In this document: positions 1-6,836 of the stretch, in pieces
Layout: every line of letters begins with the position of its first letter
How positions within the stretch are numbered: the first letter of the stretch is position 1
Origin: Planctomycetota bacterium
GTDB taxonomy: Bacteria; Planctomycetota; UBA11346
Assembly (NCBI GenBank): GCA_947470885.1
Contig: CANIXE010000015.1
Coordinates: forward strand, 1-14,835
Direction: 5' to 3'
DNA: 14,835 bases
Notes under the pieces: model-generated
What the model was told of the DNA's origin: nothing
Database searches by the model: none
The model's input: only the letters and a program-made list of their open reading frames with translations
Translations under genes and position numbers: made by a program

Positions 1-1
1 C

Positions 2-2131
2 GTGCGTATGCAACCGCCCCTCGCCTGGATCAGCGGTTTCGCCCTGCCCCTGGTGGTGGCGATGACCGTCACCTCCCCGGATCCCCGGGGTGGCGGCCCG
101 GCGCCCCGGGACCTGGCCGGGGGGGATGCGGGCTGCACCGCACCGCCCTCCCCCACCGCCGGCCCGGTACCACTGTCCACCGACGAATTGAAGCGAGCCG
201 GCGCGACCATCGACCGCCTGGTGGACGAGGACCTGGCGGCCCACGGCCTGAAACCGAACGCCCCCATCGACGACGCCCGTTTCCTTCGCCGGGCCTGGTT
301 GGCCATCGCCGGACGGATCCCCACCGTCGAGGAAGCCAAGGAATTCCTGGATAACCGGGATCCCAGGCGCCGGGACAAACTGGTGGAACGCCTGGTGGGT
401 TCCCCGGCCTGGGCCAGCCGGGAATTCACCTGGTGGGCGGATTTGCTGCGGGTGAACACTCGCCTGGGGGACCGCTACCCGGGACAGGCCTACGTCGACT
501 GGATCAAGGAATCGGTGAAAACCGGAAAGCCCTACGACCAGATGGTCCGGGAACTCCTCACCGCCAGCGGCCCGGCCCTGGCCCGGGGCAACGGAGCCAC
601 TGGATATTACCTGCGGGATGCGGGGATGCCCCTGGACAACATGTCCAACACCGTCCAGGTCTTCCTCGGCACCCGCCTGGCGTGCGCCCAATGCCACGAT
701 CACCCCTTCGACAAGTGGACCCGAAAGGATTATTTCGCCCTCGCCGCCTTCACCGCCGCCGTGAACGTCCGCCGGGACATCCCGGGTGGCGGCGGAGGCA
801 TGATGAAAAAGACCCAAGAACAGCCCCCCGAGGTCAAGAACGCCCTGCGGATCATCGGTAATTCCCTGGTGCTGAAGGTAGACGGCGGACCTGGGGAAAA
901 TGCCAAGAAGGATCCTGCCAAACCAGCCTCCATCGTCCTCCCCGTGGATTACCAATACCACGATGCCAAGCCCGGAGACCGGATCGAAGCGACGACGATC
1001 TTCGGCGGCCCGGTGCCCACCGGAAAGGATCTGACCCCCCGCCAGGCCTATGCCGCGTGGCTGACCACGCCGGCCAATCCCCGGTTCACTACGGTGATCG
1101 CCAATCGCCAATGGAAGAAGGTCTTCGGCCTGGGCCTGATCGAACCGGTGGACAATTTCACCGACCAGACCCAGGCGACGAACCCCAAATTGCTGGCCCA
1201 CCTGGAACGCATCCTGGTGACGGTGAAGTACGATCTGCGGGCCTTCCAGCGGATCCTCTACCAGACCAAGGCCTGGCAGCGCCAGACCAACGTCACCGAC
1301 CTGATCACGGGCGAGCCCTACCGTTTCCCCGGCCCGGTCCTCCGCCGGCTGGGCGCCGAGCAGGTCTGGGACTCCCTGATCACCCTCGCGGTCCCCGAGG
1401 TGGATTCCCGTCAGGGGGAGGGCTGTGAACCCCTCTACCAGTGGTACGAGGCCAACAAGGACAAGGACGCCACCGCGCTGTTCGCCATGGCCCAGGAATG
1501 GGGCGGTCTACGGGAGGAAGGCCTGCGCCTGCGCCAGGAGGCCGAAGATCTGCGAGAGCAATTGCGGGCCCTGCCCAACAAGACCGGGGACGCCGCCAAG
1601 GCCCTCCGGCAAAAACTGCAGGACCTCGAGCCCAAGCGGGACGCCCTGTTCGCCAAAACCGAGCCGGCGCGGATGCTGGCCAAGAAGCCCCAGAAGGACG
1701 GCCGCAACAACCTGCTCCGGGCCAGCGAACTACCCTCGCCGGCACCGGCGGACCATTTCCTGCGGACCTTCGGCCAAAGCGATCGGGACCTCATCGACAG
1801 CGGCCACACCGAGGCCGCGGTGACCCAGGCCCTGACCCTCCTCAACGGCTTCGTCGACCGGGAACTGCTCCGGGAGAAGACGCCGCTGTTCAATGCCGTC
1901 CTCGCTGCCCGGGACGCCGACGGCCGGATCGACGCCCTGTGGCAGGCCATCCTCACCCGCCCACCGACTCCAGCGGAAAAGAATCGAGCGAGGGCGGTGA
2001 TGCTGGATGCGCTGATCACCAGCCGCAAATCCGGCGCCCCGGGGGATCCCAATATTGACGCCACCCGGGCCCTCATCCGCGATCTGGGCTGGGTCCTGGT
2101 CAACACCAACGAATTTCTCTTCACCCCGTGA
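2..2131 (+). CDS. DUF1549/DUF1553 domain protein (PSCyt2/PSD1 family), possibly 5'-partial
   Basis: Exported protein of the planctomycete DUF1549-DUF1553 family; the biochemical role is not established. The N-terminus is hydrophobic (residues about 7-25, counted from the GTG at 2) and looks like a signal sequence. DUF1549 covers about residues 65-260 and holds the cytochrome-c-like CAQCH motif at 228-232, followed by DHPFDKW. DUF1553 covers about 340-700 and includes the conserved stretch NRQWKKVFGLGLIEPVDNF. A charged heptad-like segment at about 500-560 is probably a coiled coil lying inside DUF1553. Starts at GTG 2 or ATG 8 are both possible, and the true start may lie outside the window because only one base precedes the frame. 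The DUF1501 gene begins 7 bp after the stop. This pair is very common in Planctomycetota and Verrucomicrobiota and is often linked by inference to polysaccharide or sulfated-glycan use. The family call is secure; the function is not. Confidence 0.93.
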   Translation: MRMQPPLAWISGFALPLVVAMTVTSPDPRGGGPAPRDLAGGDAGCTAPPSPTAGPVPLSTDELKRAGATIDRLVDEDLAAHGLKPNAPIDDARFLRRAWLAIAGRIPTVEEAKEFLDNRDPRRRDKLVERLVGSPAWASREFTWWADLLRVNTRLGDRYPGQAYVDWIKESVKTGKPYDQMVRELLTASGPALARGNGATGYYLRDAGMPLDNMSNTVQVFLGTRLACAQCHDHPFDKWTRKDYFALAAFTAAVNVRRDIPGGGGGMMKKTQEQPPEVKNALRIIGNSLVLKVDGGPGENAKKDPAKPASIVLPVDYQYHDAKPGDRIEATTIFGGPVPTGKDLTPRQAYAAWLTTPANPRFTTVIANRQWKKVFGLGLIEPVDNFTDQTQATNPKLLAHLERILVTVKYDLRAFQRILYQTKAWQRQTNVTDLITGEPYRFPGPVLRRLGAEQVWDSLITLAVPEVDSRQGEGCEPLYQWYEANKDKDATALFAMAQEWGGLREEGLRLRQEAEDLREQLRALPNKTGDAAKALRQKLQDLEPKRDALFAKTEPARMLAKKPQKDGRNNLLRASELPSPAPADHFLRTFGQSDRDLIDSGHTEAAVTQALTLLNGFVDRELLREKTPLFNAVLAARDADGRIDALWQAILTRPPTPAEKNRARAVMLDALITSRKSGAPGDPNIDATRALIRDLGWVLVNTNEFLFTP

Positions 2132-2138
2132 ACATCCC

Positions 2139-3440
2139 ATGCCCAGCCACCACCGCCTGACTTCGGCCCTGGACGCCTGCAGCCGGCGGGAATTCCTCCG
2201 CCTGGCCGCCGCCTCGTTGCTGGGCCTGACCGTGGCCCCTGCCCTGGATGCCGGGGAAACGCCGGCGGCGTCCTCCGCCGCCATCCGCCGACCCGCCCAG
2301 CGCTGCATCATGCTGTACATGCGGGGCGGCATGTCCCACCTGGATACCTTCGATCCCAAGACCGTGGGGGAGATCGCCGGCCCGGTGAAGCCCATCCCCA
2401 CTCCGGTGGACGGCCTGCAGCTCTCCGAGAACCTGCCGCTGCTGGCGAAGCACGCCGACAAGCTGGCGGTGATCCGCTCCCTGTCGTCCAACCAGGGCGC
2501 CCACGAACAGGCGGAATACCTGATGCGCACCAGCTATGTCCTCCGGGGCACGGTGAAGCATCCCGCCCTGGGATCCTGGCTGGCCAGCCTGCGTCCCCGA
2601 ATCAACCCCACCCTGCCGGCCTACGTCAGCATCGCCGGGGGCGGCGGCCACCCCGGTTCCGGCTTCCTGGAATCCCGTTTCGCCCCCCTGCCCCTGGGCA
2701 ATCCCGAATCCGGCCTGGCCAACAGCGCCCGGCCCGACGGGGTGACGAAGGAGCAGTACCAGAAGCGCCTGGACCTGCTGAAGGAATTCAACGCCCCGTT
2801 CCAGAAGACCCACGACGAAAAGCAGGTCCGGGCCTACCACGACCTCTACGACGAGGCGGTGGCCCTGATGGCCAGCCGGGATCTGGCGGCGTTCGACCTC
2901 AAGCAGGAGGACCCCGCCCTGCGCGCCGCCTATGGCGAGGGCGCCTTCGCCCAGGGCTGCCTGCTGGCCCGTCGCTTGGTGGAAAACGACGTGCGTCTGG
3001 TGGAAGTCGCCCTGGGGGGCTGGGACACCCACGACGACAACTTCGACCGGGTGGCGGACAACGCGGCCATCCTCGACCGGGCGTTGTCCACCCTCCTGGG
3101 GGACCTGGAAGCCCGGGGCCTGCTGGAGTCCACCCTAGTGGTCTTGGCCACTGAATTCGGGCGCAGCCCGCGGATCAACGGCAATCAGGGCCGGGATCAT
3201 TATCCCAAGGTGTTCAGCGGCCTGCTGGCGGGAGGTCCGGTGCGGGGTGGCCTGGTCCACGGCGTCACCGACGAACGTGGCTCCGAGGCGGTGAAGGATC
3301 GGATGCTGATCCCGGATTTCAATGCGACCATCGGCGTCGCCCTGGGCCTGCCCCTGGACAAGGTGGTGATCAGCCCGGCGGGCCGCCCGTTCACCGTCGC
3401 CGACAAGGGCCAACCGGCCATGGGCCTGCTGCGGTCATGA
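2139..3440 (+). CDS. DUF1501 family protein with Tat signal
   Basis: Predicted secreted protein of the DUF1501 family, related to the alkaline phosphatase/sulfatase fold; its substrate is unknown. I chose the ATG at 2139, 7 bp after the upstream stop, because it puts a twin-arginine signal near the N-terminus: SRREFLRLAAASLLG, with the arginines at residues 16-17, then a small-residue stretch ending near AGETPAA. The open frame itself extends further upstream into the preceding gene. Family landmarks visible in order are MLYMRGGMSHLDTFDPK, LGGWDTHDDNFDRV, VVLATEFGRSPRING and GRDHYPKVFSGLLAGG. The Asp and His residues in these motifs are the probable metal ligands. Length is 433 residues, normal for the family. 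The stop overlaps the next start by 4 bp (ATGA), so the three genes are probably one translationally coupled operon. No Shine-Dalgarno sequence precedes the start. Confidence 0.94.
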   Translation: MPSHHRLTSALDACSRREFLRLAAASLLGLTVAPALDAGETPAASSAAIRRPAQRCIMLYMRGGMSHLDTFDPKTVGEIAGPVKPIPTPVDGLQLSENLPLLAKHADKLAVIRSLSSNQGAHEQAEYLMRTSYVLRGTVKHPALGSWLASLRPRINPTLPAYVSIAGGGGHPGSGFLESRFAPLPLGNPESGLANSARPDGVTKEQYQKRLDLLKEFNAPFQKTHDEKQVRAYHDLYDEAVALMASRDLAAFDLKQEDPALRAAYGEGAFAQGCLLARRLVENDVRLVEVALGGWDTHDDNFDRVADNAAILDRALSTLLGDLEARGLLESTLVVLATEFGRSPRINGNQGRDHYPKVFSGLLAGGPVRGGLVHGVTDERGSEAVKDRMLIPDFNATIGVALGLPLDKVVISPAGRPFTVADKGQPAMGLLRS

Positions 3441-3952
3441 AACGACTACTCACCTGCCTGGCGCTGCTGGGGTTCGGAACCTTCGCAACCGCCGCGGAAC
3501 CCGTCTACGCCACGGACATCCGGCCGATCCTCGCCGACAACTGCTACGAATGCCATGGCCCCGACAAGGCCAAGGGTGGCCTGCGCCTGGATTCCCCCGA
3601 TGGGATCCGGGCCGGGTCGAAACAGCGGGCGGTGATCATTCCAGGGAACCCAGGAAAAAGTCCGCTGTACACAGTGACGATGCTGCCCCCGAATGACGAC
3701 GATTTCATGCCCGCCAAGGGCGAACCCCTGAAGGCGGTGCAGCAGGATCTGCTGAAGGCGTGGATCGCCGCCGGTGCGAAATTCGGCGATGGCGCCCCTG
3801 CCAGCACCCCACGATCGAACGCTCCGCCGCCGCCCCGGCCCGGGATCCCCGGCAGACGCCGGCCCTGGCCAAGCTCCTGGCCACCGGCATGGCGGTGGAG
3901 GCGGACGGGGACGGCTGGCTGGTCAACGCCGCCCACCTCCCCAAGGGGGTGA
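3437..3952 (+). CDS. Planctomycete cytochrome c (PSCyt1) domain, N-terminal part of a frameshifted gene
   Basis: The first 120 or so codons encode a secreted cytochrome-c-like domain. A signal peptide (MKRLLTCLALLGFGTFATAA) is followed by DIRPILADNCYECHGPDKAKGG, with the heme-binding CYECH at residues 36-40 and a candidate distal methionine at 91 (DDFMPAKGEPL). The domain ends at about LLKAWIAAGAKFGDGA. After that the frame becomes a Pro/Arg/Trp-rich string (residues about 125-171) that looks out of frame and ends at a TGA at 3950. The neighbouring frame (codons in phase with 4374) continues as normal protein with leucine-rich repeats. One extra C in the run at 3807-3810 would join them as ...APASTPTIERSAAAPA..., giving a protein of about 312 residues. 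The start overlaps the DUF1501 stop by 4 bp. The domain call is firm; the C-terminal third of this frame is probably not authentic. Confidence 0.85.
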   Translation: MKRLLTCLALLGFGTFATAAEPVYATDIRPILADNCYECHGPDKAKGGLRLDSPDGIRAGSKQRAVIIPGNPGKSPLYTVTMLPPNDDDFMPAKGEPLKAVQQDLLKAWIAAGAKFGDGAPASTPRSNAPPPPRPGIPGRRRPWPSSWPPAWRWRRTGTAGWSTPPTSPRG

Positions 3953-4374
3953 ACGAAGAGCATCTCCGTCTGTTCTCTCCGGCGGGGCCAGACATCGTCA
4001 ATCTGGGCCTGGCGGGGTCTGGGATCACCGATCGACAAGTGAAGCTCCTCGCCCCCCTCACCGGTCTGCTCTGCCTGGATCTCTCCCGCAACCCTGACCT
4101 AGGTGATATCGGCCTGGGGGAACTGGCCCGCCTTCCGGCGGCCAACACGCTGGAAAGCCTAAACCTCTATGCCACCGGGATCACCGACCGGGGGGTGGAT
4201 TCCCTCGGGAAATTCACCGCCCTTGATCGGATATACCTCTGGCAAACCAAGTTGACGCCCACCGGGATCGAGCGCCTGCACAAGGTTCTCCTGGACTGCC
4301 ACATCGTCCTTGGCCCGACAGATCTGCCCAGCCAACCCTTGGTCAAAGGGGCGGGGAAGCGGAAGAAAAAGTAA
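3760..4374 (+). CDS. Leucine-rich-repeat C-terminal part of the frameshifted cytochrome c protein
   Basis: Open frame encoding a leucine-rich-repeat domain that is most likely the second half of the preceding cytochrome gene. It is set off from that gene by a -1 shift near 3795-3810. The repeats read LGLAGSGITDRQVKLLAPLTG, then LDLSRNPDLGDIGLGELARLP, LNLYATGITDRGVDSLGKF and IYLWQTKLTPTGIERLHKVL, the LxxLxLxxTxITDxGL pattern common in planctomycete proteins. A basic tail (GKRKKK) precedes the TAA. Translation from the GTG at 3760 gives an Arg-rich start that overlaps the cytochrome frame and is unlikely to be real. If it is made as a separate protein, the ATG at 3889 is the better start, though that product would lack a signal peptide. 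LRR domains usually bind protein or surface ligands; here the domain would be carried outside the cytoplasm by the cytochrome half. Confidence 0.75.
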   Translation: MDRRRCEIRRWRPCQHPTIERSAAAPARDPRQTPALAKLLATGMAVEADGDGWLVNAAHLPKGVNEEHLRLFSPAGPDIVNLGLAGSGITDRQVKLLAPLTGLLCLDLSRNPDLGDIGLGELARLPAANTLESLNLYATGITDRGVDSLGKFTALDRIYLWQTKLTPTGIERLHKVLLDCHIVLGPTDLPSQPLVKGAGKRKKK

Positions 4375-4419
4375 CGGCTGGCTTGTCCGGGGACGGGTCG
4401 GACCACCATCCGCCCACCC

Positions 4420-5643
4420 ATGACTGCCCCCACTCTCCACGACCAGAGCCACGACCAGCGCCACGACGCCCTCTACCAAGCCCGGGGGGTTTCCGCCGGC
4501 AAGTCAGAGGTCCACGCCGCCATCGAACATCAGGACACCGGCCTTTTCCCAGGAGCCTTCTGCAAGATCGTGCCGGATCATCTGACCGGGTCCCCGGACC
4601 ATGCGTTGGTCATCCACGCCGACGGCGCGGGCACCAAGAGCAGCTTGGCCTACCTGGCCTGGAAAGAAGGCCTGGGCGACGGCGTGTGGGCGGGAATCGC
4701 CCAGGACAGCCTGGTGATGAATCTGGACGACCTGGCCTGCGTCGGCGCCCTGGGCCCCTTCCTGATCAGCAACACCATCGGCCGCAACGCCAAGCGCATC
4801 CCCGGCACGGTGATCGCCGGCATTGTCAACGGCTACCAGGCCCTGTGCGACCGGCTGACCGCCCTGGGCATCCCCTGCCTCATGACCGGCGGCGAGACCG
4901 CCGACGTGGGTGACCTGGTGCGAACCCTCATCGTCGACAGCACCATCGCCGTCCGCCTGCGTCGGGACGAGGTCATCGATGCCGGCAATATGGTCCCCGG
5001 TGATGTCATCGTCGGCTTCAGCAGCACCGGCCAGGCCGCGTGGGAATCCGTCCCCAATGCCGGCATGGGCTCCAACGGCCTGACTTCCGCCCGCCACGAA
5101 TTGCTGGGGGCCGACTACCGCACCAAGTATCCCGAGACCTATGCCCCGGAAGTGCCCGCGGAACTCGTCTACTGCGGCCGGTTCAAGGTCACCGACCCGC
5201 TGCCCGGGGATCCGCGCTTCACCGTCGGCCAAGCCATCCTGTCCCCCACCCGCACCTACCTGCCCCTGATCCGCGACCTGCTACGGGCCATCCCCCGCCG
5301 GGATCTCCACGGCCTGATCCACTGTTCCGGCGGCGGTCAGTCGAAGATCGTCAAATTCGGCCGGCCCGGCAACCGCTACGTCAAGGACATACCCCTGACC
5401 GTCCCGCCCCTGTTCGCAGCCCTCAAGGAAGCCACCGGCCAGTCGTGGGCCGAATGCTATTCTGTCTACAACATGGGCTGGCGTCTGGAGGCGATCCTGC
5501 CGGAGTGCCACGCCGCCACCGCCATCGCCGCCGCCGCCGCCGTGGGCATCCCAGCCCAGGTGGTGGGCCGGGTGGAATCCACCGGCAGCGCGGTCCGCGA
5601 GGTGGTCGTGCGCACCCCCGACGGCGACGTGACCTACCGCTGA
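4420..5643 (+). CDS. purM: Phosphoribosylformylglycinamidine cyclo-ligase (AIR synthase), long form
   Basis: Cytoplasmic enzyme of de novo purine synthesis that closes the imidazole ring of FGAM with ATP to give AIR. The PurM-type N domain shows GVSAGKSEVHAAI, the phosphate-binding HADGAGTKSSLAY, the DDLACVGA segment and TGGETADVGDLVRT. The C domain shows GFSSTGQA, GMGSNGLTSARHELL, LSPTRTYLPLI and HCSGGGQSKI, ending in VGRVE. At 407 residues it is longer than the roughly 345-residue enterobacterial PurM. It resembles the longer form I know from Bacteroidota, which shares AFCKIVPDYLTG-like, LVYxGxxKLTD-like and YxVFNMGHR-like segments; this comparison is from memory. The C-terminal third contains an Ala run coded by five GCC codons (5527-5541). 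The start is the first ATG in frame, with no Shine-Dalgarno sequence. No other purine gene is nearby. The nuclease gene begins 8 bp downstream. Confidence 0.92.
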   Translation: MTAPTLHDQSHDQRHDALYQARGVSAGKSEVHAAIEHQDTGLFPGAFCKIVPDHLTGSPDHALVIHADGAGTKSSLAYLAWKEGLGDGVWAGIAQDSLVMNLDDLACVGALGPFLISNTIGRNAKRIPGTVIAGIVNGYQALCDRLTALGIPCLMTGGETADVGDLVRTLIVDSTIAVRLRRDEVIDAGNMVPGDVIVGFSSTGQAAWESVPNAGMGSNGLTSARHELLGADYRTKYPETYAPEVPAELVYCGRFKVTDPLPGDPRFTVGQAILSPTRTYLPLIRDLLRAIPRRDLHGLIHCSGGGQSKIVKFGRPGNRYVKDIPLTVPPLFAALKEATGQSWAECYSVYNMGWRLEAILPECHAATAIAAAAAVGIPAQVVGRVESTGSAVREVVVRTPDGDVTYR

Positions 5644-5651
5644 GGCCGACC

Positions 5652-6836
5652 GTGAGTCCACCACGCGCCATCGCCGGACTGCCCCGTCTGCGGGCTGACA
5701 TCCTCCGCCTGGTGGAGCATTCCCGCCAGGAGGCCGCCCGCTCGGTGAATGCGGTGATGACCGCGACCTATTGGCTCATTGGCCAGCGGATCATCGCCTT
5801 CGAGCAGGGAGGAAAGGCCCGTGCCGCCTATGGCGACCGGATCATCGTCTCCCTGGCGGAGGACCTCACTGCCCGTTTCGGTCGGGGCTATTCCAAGCGC
5901 ACCCTCGAACAATGCCGGGCCTTCCACCTGGGCTGGCCAATTGCGCAGACAGCGTCTGCGCAATTGGCCCGAGCCCCCCGAATTGCGCAGACAGCGTCTG
6001 CGCAATTCAAAAAACGGATCCCTGCAGGAATTCCAACCACTCCCACCGGGGGCCTGGATCTGATCGCCGCCATCGCCCAGCATTTTCCACTGCCCTGGTC
6101 AGCCTACGTCCGCCTGCTGGCCGTGCGCGATCCGTTGGCCCGGACCTTCTACCAAACCGAAACCCTGCGCGGCGGATGGACGGTGCGTCAACTCGGCCGG
6201 CAGATCGATAGCCAGTTCTACGAACGACTGGCCCTCTCGCGCAACAAGGCCACCATACTGGCAAAAGGACGGACGCGGAAATCCAGCGATGCCGATGAAA
6301 TTGGCAGCGCCATCAAGGATCCGTTCATCCTGGAATTCCTGGACCTTCGGGATGAATACAGTGAAAGCGACCTGGAAGAGGCCCTGGTGGTCCACCTCGA
6401 ACGGTTCCTCCTCGAACTCGGCGGCGAGTTCAGCTTCATCGGTCGCCAACGCCGGTTGCGGGTCGGCAACCAGTGGTTCCGTATCGATCTGCTGCTGTTC
6501 CATCGCCGGTTGCGTTGCTTGGTGGTCATTGATCTGAAAATCGGCCGCTTCACCCACGCCGATGCCGGGCAGATGCACCTGTACCTGAACTACGCCCAGG
6601 AGCACTGGACCTTGCCCGGGGAGAATCCTCCCGTCGGCCTGATTCTCTGCGCCCAGAAGGATGCGGATGTGGCCCACTACGCCCTGGGTAATCTGCCCAA
6701 TCGGGTGATGGCGGCGGAATACAACACCATCCTACCCTCAGAAAAGGTCTTGTCCTTGGAACTGGCCAGGACCCGGACAGCCCTGGAAAACCATCCGCAA
6801 CGGATCCGGGAGGCCTTCACGGCCTACCGCCCGTGA
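5652..6836 (+). CDS. DUF1016/YhcG-type PD-(D/E)xK nuclease family protein
   Basis: Predicted cytoplasmic nuclease of the DUF1016 family, 394 residues. The N-terminal DUF1016_N region (about 10-200) shows the helical pattern LRADILRLVEHSRQEAARSVNA, then GRGYSKRTLEQCRAFHLGW, and resumes with FPLPWSAYVRLLAVRD and LRGGWTVRQLGRQIDSQFYE. The C-terminal nuclease domain (about 215-375) has RIDLLLFHRR with D279, and VVIDLK with D294 and K296, the catalytic D...DxK core, then GQMHLYLNYAQEHW and GLILCAQKDADVAHYAL. The GTG at 5652 is chosen because it lies just after the purM stop, has a weak GAGG 6 bp upstream and gives the normal N-terminus; the frame itself runs further back inside purM. The linker at residues 97-119 contains a duplicated peptide, IAQTASAQL/IAQTASAQF, coded by two palindromes (listed separately). 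Homologues often sit beside restriction-modification genes and some are implicated in phage defence; none are seen here. The stop overlaps the next gene's GTG by 4 bp. Confidence 0.93.
   Translation: MSPPRAIAGLPRLRADILRLVEHSRQEAARSVNAVMTATYWLIGQRIIAFEQGGKARAAYGDRIIVSLAEDLTARFGRGYSKRTLEQCRAFHLGWPIAQTASAQLARAPRIAQTASAQFKKRIPAGIPTTPTGGLDLIAAIAQHFPLPWSAYVRLLAVRDPLARTFYQTETLRGGWTVRQLGRQIDSQFYERLALSRNKATILAKGRTRKSSDADEIGSAIKDPFILEFLDLRDEYSESDLEEALVVHLERFLLELGGEFSFIGRQRRLRVGNQWFRIDLLLFHRRLRCLVVIDLKIGRFTHADAGQMHLYLNYAQEHWTLPGENPPVGLILCAQKDADVAHYALGNLPNRVMAAEYNTILPSEKVLSLELARTRTALENHPQRIREAFTAYRP
5935..5969. repeat. Perfect palindrome, copy 1, inside the nuclease gene
   Basis: Arms of 16 bp (GGCCAATTGCGCAGAC and its exact reverse complement) flank a 3-base centre, AGC. 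A 27-base core (5939-5965) recurs exactly 42 bases downstream. It is translated in frame as IAQTASAQL. The RNA would form a very stable hairpin within the coding region. Confidence 0.95.
5980..6008. repeat. Perfect palindrome, copy 2, inside the nuclease gene
   Basis: Arms of 13 bp (GAATTGCGCAGAC and its reverse complement) flank the same AGC centre. The 27-base core at 5981-6007 is identical to copy 1, while the flanks differ. The 42-base spacing equals 14 codons, so the same peptide (IAQTASAQF) is read again. I saw no further copy in the window. Confidence 0.95.

Noticed and set aside
3760..4374. Programmed ribosomal -1 frameshifting joining the cytochrome and LRR parts
   Set aside because: No X-XXY-YYZ slippery heptamer with a clear downstream structure is seen near 3795-3810. 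A single-base deletion in a C run is simpler.
5527..5541. Five tandem GCC triplets as a possible phase-variable repeat
   Set aside because: A triplet repeat cannot shift the frame, and it codes a short Ala run in a helical part of PurM; such runs are common in GC-rich genes.
5040..5651. Upstream extension of the nuclease frame inside purM
   Set aside because: The extension is Pro/Arg/His-rich and lies out of frame over conserved PurM motifs. The GTG at 5652 gives a normal DUF1016 N-terminus.
5939..6007. Two repeat copies considered as a minimal CRISPR array
   Set aside because: There are only two copies, the spacer is about 15 bases, the repeats are perfect palindromes, and they lie within a translated protein domain; no cas genes are present.
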